Source: Gammaproteobacteria bacterium (GTDB taxonomy: Bacteria; Pseudomonadota; Gammaproteobacteria; GRL18). Taken from it: DNA of 6,094 bases. Made by a program: the position numbers and the translations under genes. Every line of letters begins with the position of its first letter. Positions within the stretch are counted from its first letter, which is position 1. The notes beneath the pieces were generated by a model. The model worked only from the letters and a program-made list of their open reading frames with translations. It ran no database searches and had not been told where the DNA came from. The stretch lies in assembly GCA_030632625.1 (NCBI GenBank), contig DAOVUK010000227.1, forward strand, positions 1 through 6,094, written 5' to 3'. This document shows positions 1-6,045 of this stretch, in pieces.

Positions 1-2
1 AT

Positions 3-257
3 CGATATGAAATTAAATCATTAGCAGATGAACACATCAATCTGGTATTAAAATCAGTTATTGCCGATCCATTCACACAGACTAGTCTGCAGCAGGGTAA
101 TATCAATAAACAGATTGAAATTATTTTTCATAAGCAGCGCATAACAAAAATAACAATGACCGGCTTTGGCGGTGAGCGTTCAGAGCTCTTATTTAGACAA
201 GAAGTTTTTAAACAAGAAGTATTTAAACAAGAAGCATCTGGACATGACAGTTTGTAA
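3..257 (+). CDS. C-terminal part of a probable LolA-like periplasmic carrier (partial, 5' end outside window)
   Basis: An open frame enters from the left edge and runs 84 codons to a double stop (TAA TAA at 255-260). The fold-like pattern is short amphipathic beta strands: a strand containing IEIIF, then ITKITMTGFGGERSELLF. This resembles the end of LolA-family proteins, where two strands flank a turn of the NGDRT type. In APE clusters a LolA-like gene commonly sits directly before the MMPL exporter, and here the exporter starts 24 bases after the first stop. The family role would be carrying a lipid or lipid-linked product through the periplasm. The last ~20 residues are a low-complexity tail with three FKQEV-like repeats, which is not usual for LolA. 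Assignment rests on context plus a weak pattern. The reading frame itself is convincing; the family is tentative. Confidence 0.5.
   Translation, partial: RYEIKSLADEHINLVLKSVIADPFTQTSLQQGNINKQIEIIFHKQRITKITMTGFGGERSELLFRQEVFKQEVFKQEASGHDSL
192..236 (+). repeat. three tandem 15-base units in the tail of the upstream gene
   Basis: Three consecutive 15-base units (192-206, 207-221, 222-236) of the form TTTAAACAAGAAGTA encode FRQEV, FKQEV and FKQEA. Units differ at only a few bases. Because the unit is a multiple of three, copy changes would keep the frame. It lies 18 bases before the stop codon, in a tail beyond the last predicted beta strand. Confidence 0.9.
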
Positions 258-281
258 TAACACAGTATATTCAATTTAATA

Positions 282-2789
282 ATGAAATCATATGCCACTT
301 CATCTTATCGTTGTCAATATGTTATTTCACTCTGGATAGCTTTGTGTCTGATCATGATTTTGTTTTTATCCAGTGCATTAGATGTTCGTTCCGATATCAG
401 TTTTTTTCTTCCTGAAGATCAAACTGCTGTTGACAGCATCATGAAACATCAGCTGACGCAAGGTGAAGCGGGTAAAATAATACTGATTGCTTTTTCAGAT
501 AAAACATCAATCCCATCAACTTTTTCATCAAAGCGTCTCGCTGAAATCAATCAACAATTAACGGCTGAGTTAAAAAATAATGAGCAATTTATATCAGTTC
601 AAAATGGCAGTGCGTCGCTGGCTGAATTAGTTATTGAACCTTATTATCATTATCGCTATTTATTACAGTCTCAAGCTGAACACAACTTTTCCAACAATAG
701 TCTACAAAAAAGTTTTGCGCTATTATTGGCACAATTGCAACTCATACCTGGTCCGCTTGAGCAAAAACTGTTTGCGGAAGATCCGCAAATGATCTGGCTC
801 AGTTTGCTTAAGCAATGGCACCCACAGCAATTACAAAAACACCATGGCGTCTGGTTTGATAAACAGGGCAGACAAACTCTGCTGTTTGTAAAAACCCGTG
901 CCGATGCCTATGACCTGAAACAACAGAAAAAAAACATTGCAGCAATTACTGAAAATATTGATCGCCTTATTGAAAAAGATCCGACTATAAGCTATGTTTT
1001 AACCGGTGCCCCGGTATTCGCACTGGCATCTAAAAAAGCCATCAGCAGCCAAATAAAAACCATATCTCTTATTGCCTCTTTCACCTTAATGGCCTTTCTC
1101 TACTGGTTTTTTCGCTCTCTGAAAATTATTATATTAGTGAGTCTGCCTCTTGGTTTTGCTATTTTAACCGGCATGACAACGGTCATGCTGATTGATGGTT
1201 TTATTCATGGTATCACCATTGCTTTTGGCATCACTATTATTGGTATTGCTGTTGATTATCCGGTGCATCTTTATAGTCATATTCTTTTTTCCTCCCCGCT
1301 TTTTTCTGCCAGAGAAGAGCAGCCATCACAAGCGCTTATCATGCAATCTATCTGGCCATTACTCCGCCTGGGACTGATTACTACTCTGATTGGTTTTTCA
1401 GCTATTACCCTGTCTGATTTTTCCGGTTTGCGCCAGCTTGGTCTGTTTGCCATCAGCGGCCTTTTAGCTGCTGCTATGGTCACTCGCTTTTTACTGCCTG
1501 TTATTCCTGTCGTTACTACGAAAAATAGTGAAAAAAACATTAATAACGATGCGTTTAATACGTTACTCTTTCTGGTTAATTTTCCACTACCTAAATTTAT
1601 ATATCCTTTATCAATCTTTCTCCCTATTATCGCTCTGTTTTATATAAGCTTTCAGCAAACAACCTTATGGCAAAATGATTTATCCGCTATGAGCCCGATT
1701 CCACAACAGCAAAAAAAGCAGGACTTTGAGTTACGTAAAGCCATGGGTTTACCTGAATTACGTTATGCATTAATAGTACAAGCTGCCACTGTTGAACAAG
1801 TCTTACAACATTCTGAATTGCTAAAACCGCCATTAGAGGCGCTCAAACAGCAGGGGATTATTTCTGGTTATGATATTGCCAGTCATTATCTACCCAGTAT
1901 TAAATATCAGCATGAACAGCAGGCGAAACTACCTGAGGCGGGTGAATTAAAATCACGTCTGGAAATAGTGCTGAAAAACAGCCCCCTGTCTGTGGACGCA
2001 TTTTCACCGTTTATAGATACTATTGATAATAGTAAACAGATGCCGCCATTAATTGCTCAATCTGTTTTAAATGATGCTGTGCTCAATAAAACAAGTGACT
2101 TGATAACAGACAAAATAAAAGTACTGCTTTTTCAGGTAAATAAAAAGCAGCACAAAGATGATTCTCAAAGCACTAAAAAATGGACTGCTATTATCCCCCT
2201 GCAGGGTGTGCGTCAGGCACTGCCCATTGCAAAGCTTAATCAGCAGCTTAACTTTTCTGTCCGCTTACTTGATGTAAAAACACAAACAGAAACCATGTTA
2301 AGCAACTATCGAAATGATGCACTGCTGTGGTTCCTGTCAGGCTCAATACTGATCCTGGCAGTATTATTCTCGCAAAATCGAAAATTTTCTGAGCTTTTTG
2401 CACTGGTCTGGCCTTTTAGTGCTGCGGTTATCCTGAGCATAGCCAGTTTACTGCTAATGGGTTATAGTCTGTCGATTTTCCATCTGGTAACACTACTGCT
2501 GGTGATTGGCCTGGGGATTGACTATAGTATTTTTATGCAGCTCCCCAGGCGACAGTCAAATGAAATCACACAATCACCAGAAGTTGCTCAGGTTTCTGTT
2601 ATAATTTGTTTGATTTCAACATTAATTATGTTTGGTGCACTGAGTCTGTCTGAATTACCCGTACTCAAAGCCATTGGTTTGACAGCGTCTCTGGGTGCTC
2701 TCTATGCATTTTTATTAGCACGTGCCGTACCTCTTAGTAAACAGAGGCAGACAAATCTTAACAACAAAGACAATAGGACTAAAACGTAA
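282..2789 (+). CDS. MMPL/RND-family exporter of the aryl polyene cluster
   Basis: An inner-membrane transporter of the MMPL (RND superfamily) type, probably proton-driven, expected to move the APE lipid or a precursor out of the inner membrane. The 835-residue protein shows the usual internal duplication. TM1 is at about 13-33, a periplasmic domain at 34-255, and TM2-6 at about 259-410. TM7 is at about 437-457, a second periplasmic domain at 458-680, and TM8-12 at about 681-815. The fourth helix of each half carries the family signature: GIAVDYPVH (Asp325) and GLGIDYSIF (Asp747), the likely proton-relay aspartates. FFLPEDQ after TM1 is typical of this subgroup. The ATG at 282 is the only usable start: an in-frame stop lies at 258 and no other ATG, GTG or TTG falls between. 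No good ribosome binding site is visible, so coupling to the upstream gene is likely. Its stop overlaps the probable start of the ketosynthase by one base. The cargo is inferred from context. Confidence 0.93.
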   Translation: MKSYATSSYRCQYVISLWIALCLIMILFLSSALDVRSDISFFLPEDQTAVDSIMKHQLTQGEAGKIILIAFSDKTSIPSTFSSKRLAEINQQLTAELKNNEQFISVQNGSASLAELVIEPYYHYRYLLQSQAEHNFSNNSLQKSFALLLAQLQLIPGPLEQKLFAEDPQMIWLSLLKQWHPQQLQKHHGVWFDKQGRQTLLFVKTRADAYDLKQQKKNIAAITENIDRLIEKDPTISYVLTGAPVFALASKKAISSQIKTISLIASFTLMAFLYWFFRSLKIIILVSLPLGFAILTGMTTVMLIDGFIHGITIAFGITIIGIAVDYPVHLYSHILFSSPLFSAREEQPSQALIMQSIWPLLRLGLITTLIGFSAITLSDFSGLRQLGLFAISGLLAAAMVTRFLLPVIPVVTTKNSEKNINNDAFNTLLFLVNFPLPKFIYPLSIFLPIIALFYISFQQTTLWQNDLSAMSPIPQQQKKQDFELRKAMGLPELRYALIVQAATVEQVLQHSELLKPPLEALKQQGIISGYDIASHYLPSIKYQHEQQAKLPEAGELKSRLEIVLKNSPLSVDAFSPFIDTIDNSKQMPPLIAQSVLNDAVLNKTSDLITDKIKVLLFQVNKKQHKDDSQSTKKWTAIIPLQGVRQALPIAKLNQQLNFSVRLLDVKTQTETMLSNYRNDALLWFLSGSILILAVLFSQNRKFSELFALVWPFSAAVILSIASLLLMGYSLSIFHLVTLLLVIGLGIDYSIFMQLPRRQSNEITQSPEVAQVSVIICLISTLIMFGALSLSELPVLKAIGLTASLGALYAFLLARAVPLSKQRQTNLNNKDNRTKT
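2775..2778 (+). promoter_or_regulatory. ribosome binding site (AGGA) supporting the ATT start of the ketosynthase
   Basis: AGGA lies inside the end of the exporter gene, 10 bases before the ATT at 2789. This is at the long end of normal spacing. It is the only Shine-Dalgarno-like sequence placed to serve the ketosynthase N terminus, and in-frame stops at 2774 (TAG) and 2780 (TAA) exclude an earlier start. Confidence 0.5.
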
Positions 2790-4069
2790 TTTCTTCTTCG
2801 CCATTATTATTATCCCATTTTACTGTCACCACTGCCGCCGGCTGTGGCAATCAGGCCAATCTCGATGCTCTGAAAAATGGTATCAGCGGATTACAGCATA
2901 ATAATTTTCTGGATGTCGAACTGGACACCTGGATTGGTCGTGTCCAGGGCATTGAAGAACAGATATTACCAGACACTTTAAAAAATTATCAATGCCGTAA
3001 TAATCAGCTGGCCTGGCTGGCCTTACAGCAGGACAATTTTAACGTTGCGGTTAAGCAGGCAAAACAACACTATGGTGCGGATCGATTGGGCATCTTCCTG
3101 GGGACTTCCACATCCGGCATCCTCAGTACCGAACTGGCTTATCAAACTGATGTCTTTCGCGCTACAGGCAAACTGCCTGACACAACTCATCTGATAGAAC
3201 AGCACAATAGTTTTTCTCTTGCCGAATTTGTACGCCAGCTGTATCAGCTCAAGGGCCCGACCCAGGTTATCTCTACCGCTTGCTCCTCCAGCGCCAAAGT
3301 ATTTGCCAGTGCTGCCCGTTATATTGAACTTGGCCTCTGCGATGCAGCCATTGTCGGGGGGGTTGACAGTCTGTGTCTGACCACACTGTACGGCTTTAAT
3401 TCTCTGGAACTGCTGGCTCAGGATATTTGCCGCCCAGCGGATGAAAACCGCAGTGGTTTATCCATTGGTGAAGGCGCGGCTTTTATTCTGCTGGAAAAAG
3501 CTGAAAATGCACTCACTCCTCAATCACCTGTTTACCTGCGAGGTTATGGTGAAAGTTCTGATGCTTATCATATGTCCTCACCTCATCCGCAAGGCCGGGG
3601 GGCATTTCAGGCCATGCAGCAGGCAATGAAAAGCGCCTCAGTTACTGCATCAGGCATTGACTATGTTAATTTACATGGCACCGCTACACTGGTGAATGAT
3701 CAAATGGAGGACAAAGCTCTGACACAGATCTTTTCCAGCAGCTTGGCTAAATCAGAGTCTAAGCCCCGATTTAAAGCCCCATTTAAACCCCGCTTGAAAC
3801 CCAGAGTTAAACCCGTATCCTGCAGTTCAACCAAAGGCTGGACCGGACATACACTGGGCGCTGCCGGTGGTGTTGAAGCCATTTATAGCGCTCTGTGTAT
3901 TCAGCATAATTTTATGCCTCAAAGCCTTAACACTCTATCGCCTGATCCCGCTTTTACACAATCAGTTCTGTTAGAGCCGCAGCAGTCAGAAGTACATATA
4001 GTTGCCAGTAATTCCTTTGGCTTTGGCGGCAATAACTGCTGTCTTATTTTTGCTGATCAGTCATGTTAA
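2789..4069 (+). CDS. apeO: APE beta-ketoacyl-ACP synthase (ketosynthase subunit), apparent ATT start
   Basis: The condensing subunit of the APE type II synthase, a cytoplasmic thiolase-fold KS that elongates the ACP-bound polyene with malonyl-ACP and pairs with the chain-length factor encoded next. From the ATT the product is 426 residues. Catalytic residues are all present: Cys165 in STACSSS, His296 in LHGTAT, Lys349 in SSTKGW, His354 in WTGHTLGAAGG, and the C-terminal glycine loop FGFGGNN at about 410-416. Start choice: the frame is closed by stops at 2774 and 2780 and has no ATG, GTG or TTG until TTG at 3086. That TTG falls inside the conserved strand DRLGIFLGTSTSG, so starting there would remove about 99 residues. 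Those residues include family-like sequence such as LSHFTVTTAAGCG and LDTWIGRV. ATT at 2789, overlapping the exporter stop (TAATT where TAATG is usual), restores a normal N terminus. Residues 325-343 form a Lys-Pro-rich repeat, making the protein about 24 residues longer than typical. The gene overlaps the next by 7 bases. Function is very secure, the exact start less so. Confidence 0.9.
   Translation: MSSSPLLLSHFTVTTAAGCGNQANLDALKNGISGLQHNNFLDVELDTWIGRVQGIEEQILPDTLKNYQCRNNQLAWLALQQDNFNVAVKQAKQHYGADRLGIFLGTSTSGILSTELAYQTDVFRATGKLPDTTHLIEQHNSFSLAEFVRQLYQLKGPTQVISTACSSSAKVFASAARYIELGLCDAAIVGGVDSLCLTTLYGFNSLELLAQDICRPADENRSGLSIGEGAAFILLEKAENALTPQSPVYLRGYGESSDAYHMSSPHPQGRGAFQAMQQAMKSASVTASGIDYVNLHGTATLVNDQMEDKALTQIFSSSLAKSESKPRFKAPFKPRLKPRVKPVSCSSTKGWTGHTLGAAGGVEAIYSALCIQHNFMPQSLNTLSPDPAFTQSVLLEPQQSEVHIVASNSFGFGGNNCCLIFADQSC
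3761..3817 (+). repeat. apeO: 12-base tandem repeat encoding a KPRx insertion in the ketosynthase
   Basis: Four degenerate 12-base units plus a partial fifth encode KPRF-KAPF-KPRL-KPRV-KPV (residues 325-343). In ordinary ketosynthases only a few residues separate the strand ending in a Phe after LHGTAT from the SSTKxxTGHT motif. Here the linker is extended by roughly two dozen residues, of which this very basic, proline-rich repeat is the core. The unit is a multiple of three, so the frame is kept. Confidence 0.9.
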
Positions 4070-4893
4070 GTCTCTATATAAAAGCCATTGGTATCACAGC
4101 ACCAGGCATAAATAACTGGCATGAAGCTGAAAAACTATTTCGTATTGAAGAACCCTATGTATTGCGCCCGGTGGCAAAAAAACTTGAAACACTGCTGCCG
4201 GCCAATGAACGCAGGCGAGCCACCAGAGTAACGCAACTGGCCTTATCTGCCGCACAGCAGATAGGTAAAGCAGAAGAGCTCAATCAATGTCTGCAAATTT
4301 TTTCCAGCAGTAATGGCGACTTAACGACATTTAATCAAATTAGCCTGGCATTAGACATGGATGGACACCCCGTTTCACCCACTCGTTTTCATAATTCAGT
4401 ACACAATGCACCCGCTGGTTACTGGTCCATTGCCACACAGTCACAAACACCCAGCACCAGCATTACCGCTTATACAGACAGTCTTGCTGCCGGCCTGCTT
4501 GAAGCGGCTGTGCAATTAAATGCCGGTGACAATAAGCAGCACCGGGATTGCCTGCTGGTTTGTTATGATGAGATATCACCAGTTCCATTTTATCCTGAAT
4601 TCAATATTACAGAGGAATTTTCCTGTGCATTGAGATTGAGTCTATCAGCAGATAATGCTCTTGCTAAATTAGAACTTACATTAGGCAACGGCACTAAATC
4701 AATGAGCCGCATGTCAGACGATACGCTGGAACAATTGCGCTTATCTAATCCTCAGGCCATGGTATTGCCTTTACTGGATGTTGTTGCTCAATTAAAAGCA
4801 GAACAACAAGCAGAAACAATTACTCTGCCTTATTTTGAGCAGGGTATGAGTATTCTGGTGAGTCCATTAAAATATGCTTCAGACATCACTTAA
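4063..4893 (+). CDS. apeC: chain-length-factor-like ketosynthase partner (ketoacyl-synt_2 type)
   Basis: A 276-residue protein of the short, KS-related family that forms the non-condensing half of the APE ketosynthase heterodimer. In the characterised APE system ApeO pairs with ApeC. Family marks are LLPANERRRATR (44-55), IFSSSNGD (79-86), VSPTRFHNSVHNAPAGYW (104-121) and ITAYTDSLAAGLLEA (134-148). The last motif lines up with STACSSSA of the ketosynthase, and Tyr137 stands at the Cys nucleophile position. The second thiolase-like half with the two catalytic His residues is mostly missing, as expected for this family, so it should not condense by itself. It more likely shapes the chain-length tunnel. 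The ATG at 4063 overlaps the end of the ketosynthase gene by 7 bases, fitting coupled synthesis of two subunits in equal amounts. The product overlaps the next gene by 20 bases. Confidence 0.87.
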   Translation: MLSLYIKAIGITAPGINNWHEAEKLFRIEEPYVLRPVAKKLETLLPANERRRATRVTQLALSAAQQIGKAEELNQCLQIFSSSNGDLTTFNQISLALDMDGHPVSPTRFHNSVHNAPAGYWSIATQSQTPSTSITAYTDSLAAGLLEAAVQLNAGDNKQHRDCLLVCYDEISPVPFYPEFNITEEFSCALRLSLSADNALAKLELTLGNGTKSMSRMSDDTLEQLRLSNPQAMVLPLLDVVAQLKAEQQAETITLPYFEQGMSILVSPLKYASDIT

Positions 4894-5311
4894 GCACAAT
4901 GAAATTGAGTCACGGCTGCCTCATTCCGGGAACATGTGTTTACTGCATGAAGTGATTCAAACAGATGAGTACTCATTAACAGCCCTGGCGAATAGTCATC
5001 TGGATATTGATAATCCTCTACGCCTCAATGGTAAAATCGCCACGGTCAATGGCATTGAATATGCTGCTCAGGCAATGGCAGTGCATGGTTCACTATTATC
5101 TGATACACCGCAGGCAGGTTATATTGCCAGCGTACGTAATATTGAGATAAAAGTCCCCCAATTGCCAGAAACAAAAACACCTTTGCTCATTGAAGTGGAA
5201 CTATTAATGAGTAATGACAATGGCTTTACTTATCAGTTTCACATAAGCTGTGGGCAGCAATCCCTGATTTCAGGTAAAATAACTGTTTTTTTAACTCAGA
5301 CCTCCAGATAA
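4874..5311 (+). CDS. apeP: ApeP-type 3-hydroxyacyl-ACP dehydratase subunit (hot-dog fold)
   Basis: A 145-residue single hot-dog-domain protein related to FabA/FabZ. In the studied APE system ApeP forms a heteromeric dehydratase with ApeI that turns 3-hydroxyacyl-ACP into the trans-2-enoyl form and so makes each polyene double bond. Visible marks are LPHSGNMCLLHEV (15-27), SHLDIDNPL (41-49) and GIEYAAQAMAVHGSLL (60-75). His42 and Glu62 line up with the His of GHFP and the acidic residue of FabA/FabZ enzymes, although the GHFPxxPVxPG signature itself is absent. YIASVRNIEIKV (83-94) is the following core strand. The ATG at 4874 is chosen because the next Met (residue 21) would cut off the LPH motif. 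The start lies inside the preceding gene, a 20-base overlap. ApeI is not in this window, so whether this subunit works alone here cannot be judged. Confidence 0.88.
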   Translation: MLQTSLKHNEIESRLPHSGNMCLLHEVIQTDEYSLTALANSHLDIDNPLRLNGKIATVNGIEYAAQAMAVHGSLLSDTPQAGYIASVRNIEIKVPQLPETKTPLLIEVELLMSNDNGFTYQFHISCGQQSLISGKITVFLTQTSR

Positions 5312-5325
5312 CTTAACGATTACGT

Positions 5326-6045
5326 ATGAAGCACGCTCTAGTAACAGGCGGCAGCGGTGAAATTGGTCAGGCTATTTGTCAGCGCCTGGCAGAGGATGGC
5401 CACCATGTCATTATCCACGCCAATCAGAATTTAAAAAAAGCCCAAACTCTGGTCGATACAATTATCGAACAGGGCGGCTCTGCCCATGCGATACAATTTG
5501 ATCTGACTGATTTTGAGCAAACCTCCAGTAAAATCACTGAGCTGATGCAGGCCCATCCTGTGCAGATCCTGGTACATAGCGCCGGTATCCATCAGGATGC
5601 ACCTCTGGCCGGCATGAGCAAAGCTCAGTGGGATGCTGTCATTGATGTTTCCCTGCATGGTTTTTTTAATATCACCCGGCCAATGATGCTGCCTATGATG
5701 AAAACCCGCTGGGGCCGCGTCATTGCCATCAGTTCCATTGCCGGAATCACCGGCAATCGCGGACAGGCTAATTATGCCGCAGCCAAAGCCGGCTTAAGCG
5801 GTGCCTGCAAATCCCTTTCGCTTGAACTGGCTTCACGCGGTATCACTGCCAATGTCGTGGCACCGGGAATTATTAAAACAGCCATGAGTGAAGACAGTTT
5901 TCCCGCAGAGAAAATCCGCCAGATGGTGCCCATGCAGCGGGCTGGTGAAGCCGCTGAAGTGGCCTCTCTGGTGAGCTTTCTTGCATCAGATGAAGCCGCT
6001 TATATTTCCGGCCAGGTTATTTCAATTAATGGCGGTATGCTGTGA
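5326..6045 (+). CDS. apeQ: 3-ketoacyl-ACP reductase of the APE synthase (FabG-like SDR)
   Basis: A 239-residue classical short-chain dehydrogenase/reductase that would reduce the 3-keto group of the growing chain with NADPH. The length equals ordinary FabG. The Rossmann dinucleotide motif is TGGSGEIG (7-14), followed by FDLTD with Asp59 and HSAG at 84-87 in place of NNAG. The catalytic residues Ser137 (AISSIAG), Tyr150 and Lys154 (QANYAAAKAG) are present. The Asn of the usual catalytic tetrad appears replaced by Ser109 (DVSLHGFF). The end SGQVISINGGML is standard for FabG. It begins 14 bases after the dehydratase gene, with no strong ribosome binding site in the gap. It probably overlaps the next gene at its stop codon. 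The position after KS, CLF and DH' matches the common APE gene order, which separates it from housekeeping fabG, normally beside acpP and fabD/fabF. Confidence 0.92.
   Translation: MKHALVTGGSGEIGQAICQRLAEDGHHVIIHANQNLKKAQTLVDTIIEQGGSAHAIQFDLTDFEQTSSKITELMQAHPVQILVHSAGIHQDAPLAGMSKAQWDAVIDVSLHGFFNITRPMMLPMMKTRWGRVIAISSIAGITGNRGQANYAAAKAGLSGACKSLSLELASRGITANVVAPGIIKTAMSEDSFPAEKIRQMVPMQRAGEAAEVASLVSFLASDEAAYISGQVISINGGML

Noticed and set aside
258..281. Possible promoter in the gap before the exporter
   Set aside because: Only 24 AT-rich bases. No paired -35/-10 elements can be supported, and the operon context argues for read-through.
1192..1377. Small frame inside the exporter gene on the + strand
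   Set aside because: Lies wholly within the exporter TM3-TM5 region. Its hydrophobic composition is a frame-shifted echo of membrane-helix codons, and it has no family pattern.
1277..1540. Antisense open frame of 87 codons opposite the exporter
   Set aside because: Basic, serine-rich composition with no recognisable domain and no ribosome binding site. It is best explained as a shadow of the coding strand.
2790..3085. Apparent ~300-base intergenic gap that might hold a regulatory RNA or promoter
   Set aside because: The stretch is open in the ketosynthase frame and encodes its conserved N terminus, so it is coding sequence.
3700..3882. Antisense open frame opposite the KPRx repeat
   Set aside because: Openness follows from the repeat and the GC-rich KS codons. 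It has no domain and no support from neighbours.
3086..4069. Ketosynthase starting at TTG 3086 (327 residues)
   Set aside because: The TTG is the Leu codon within the conserved DRLGIFLGTSTSG strand, and conserved KS sequence continues for 99 codons upstream. A start here would give a protein without its N-terminal strand and dimer region.
5431..5658. Antisense open frame opposite the ketoreductase
   Set aside because: Complements a well-conserved SDR gene and has no independent features.
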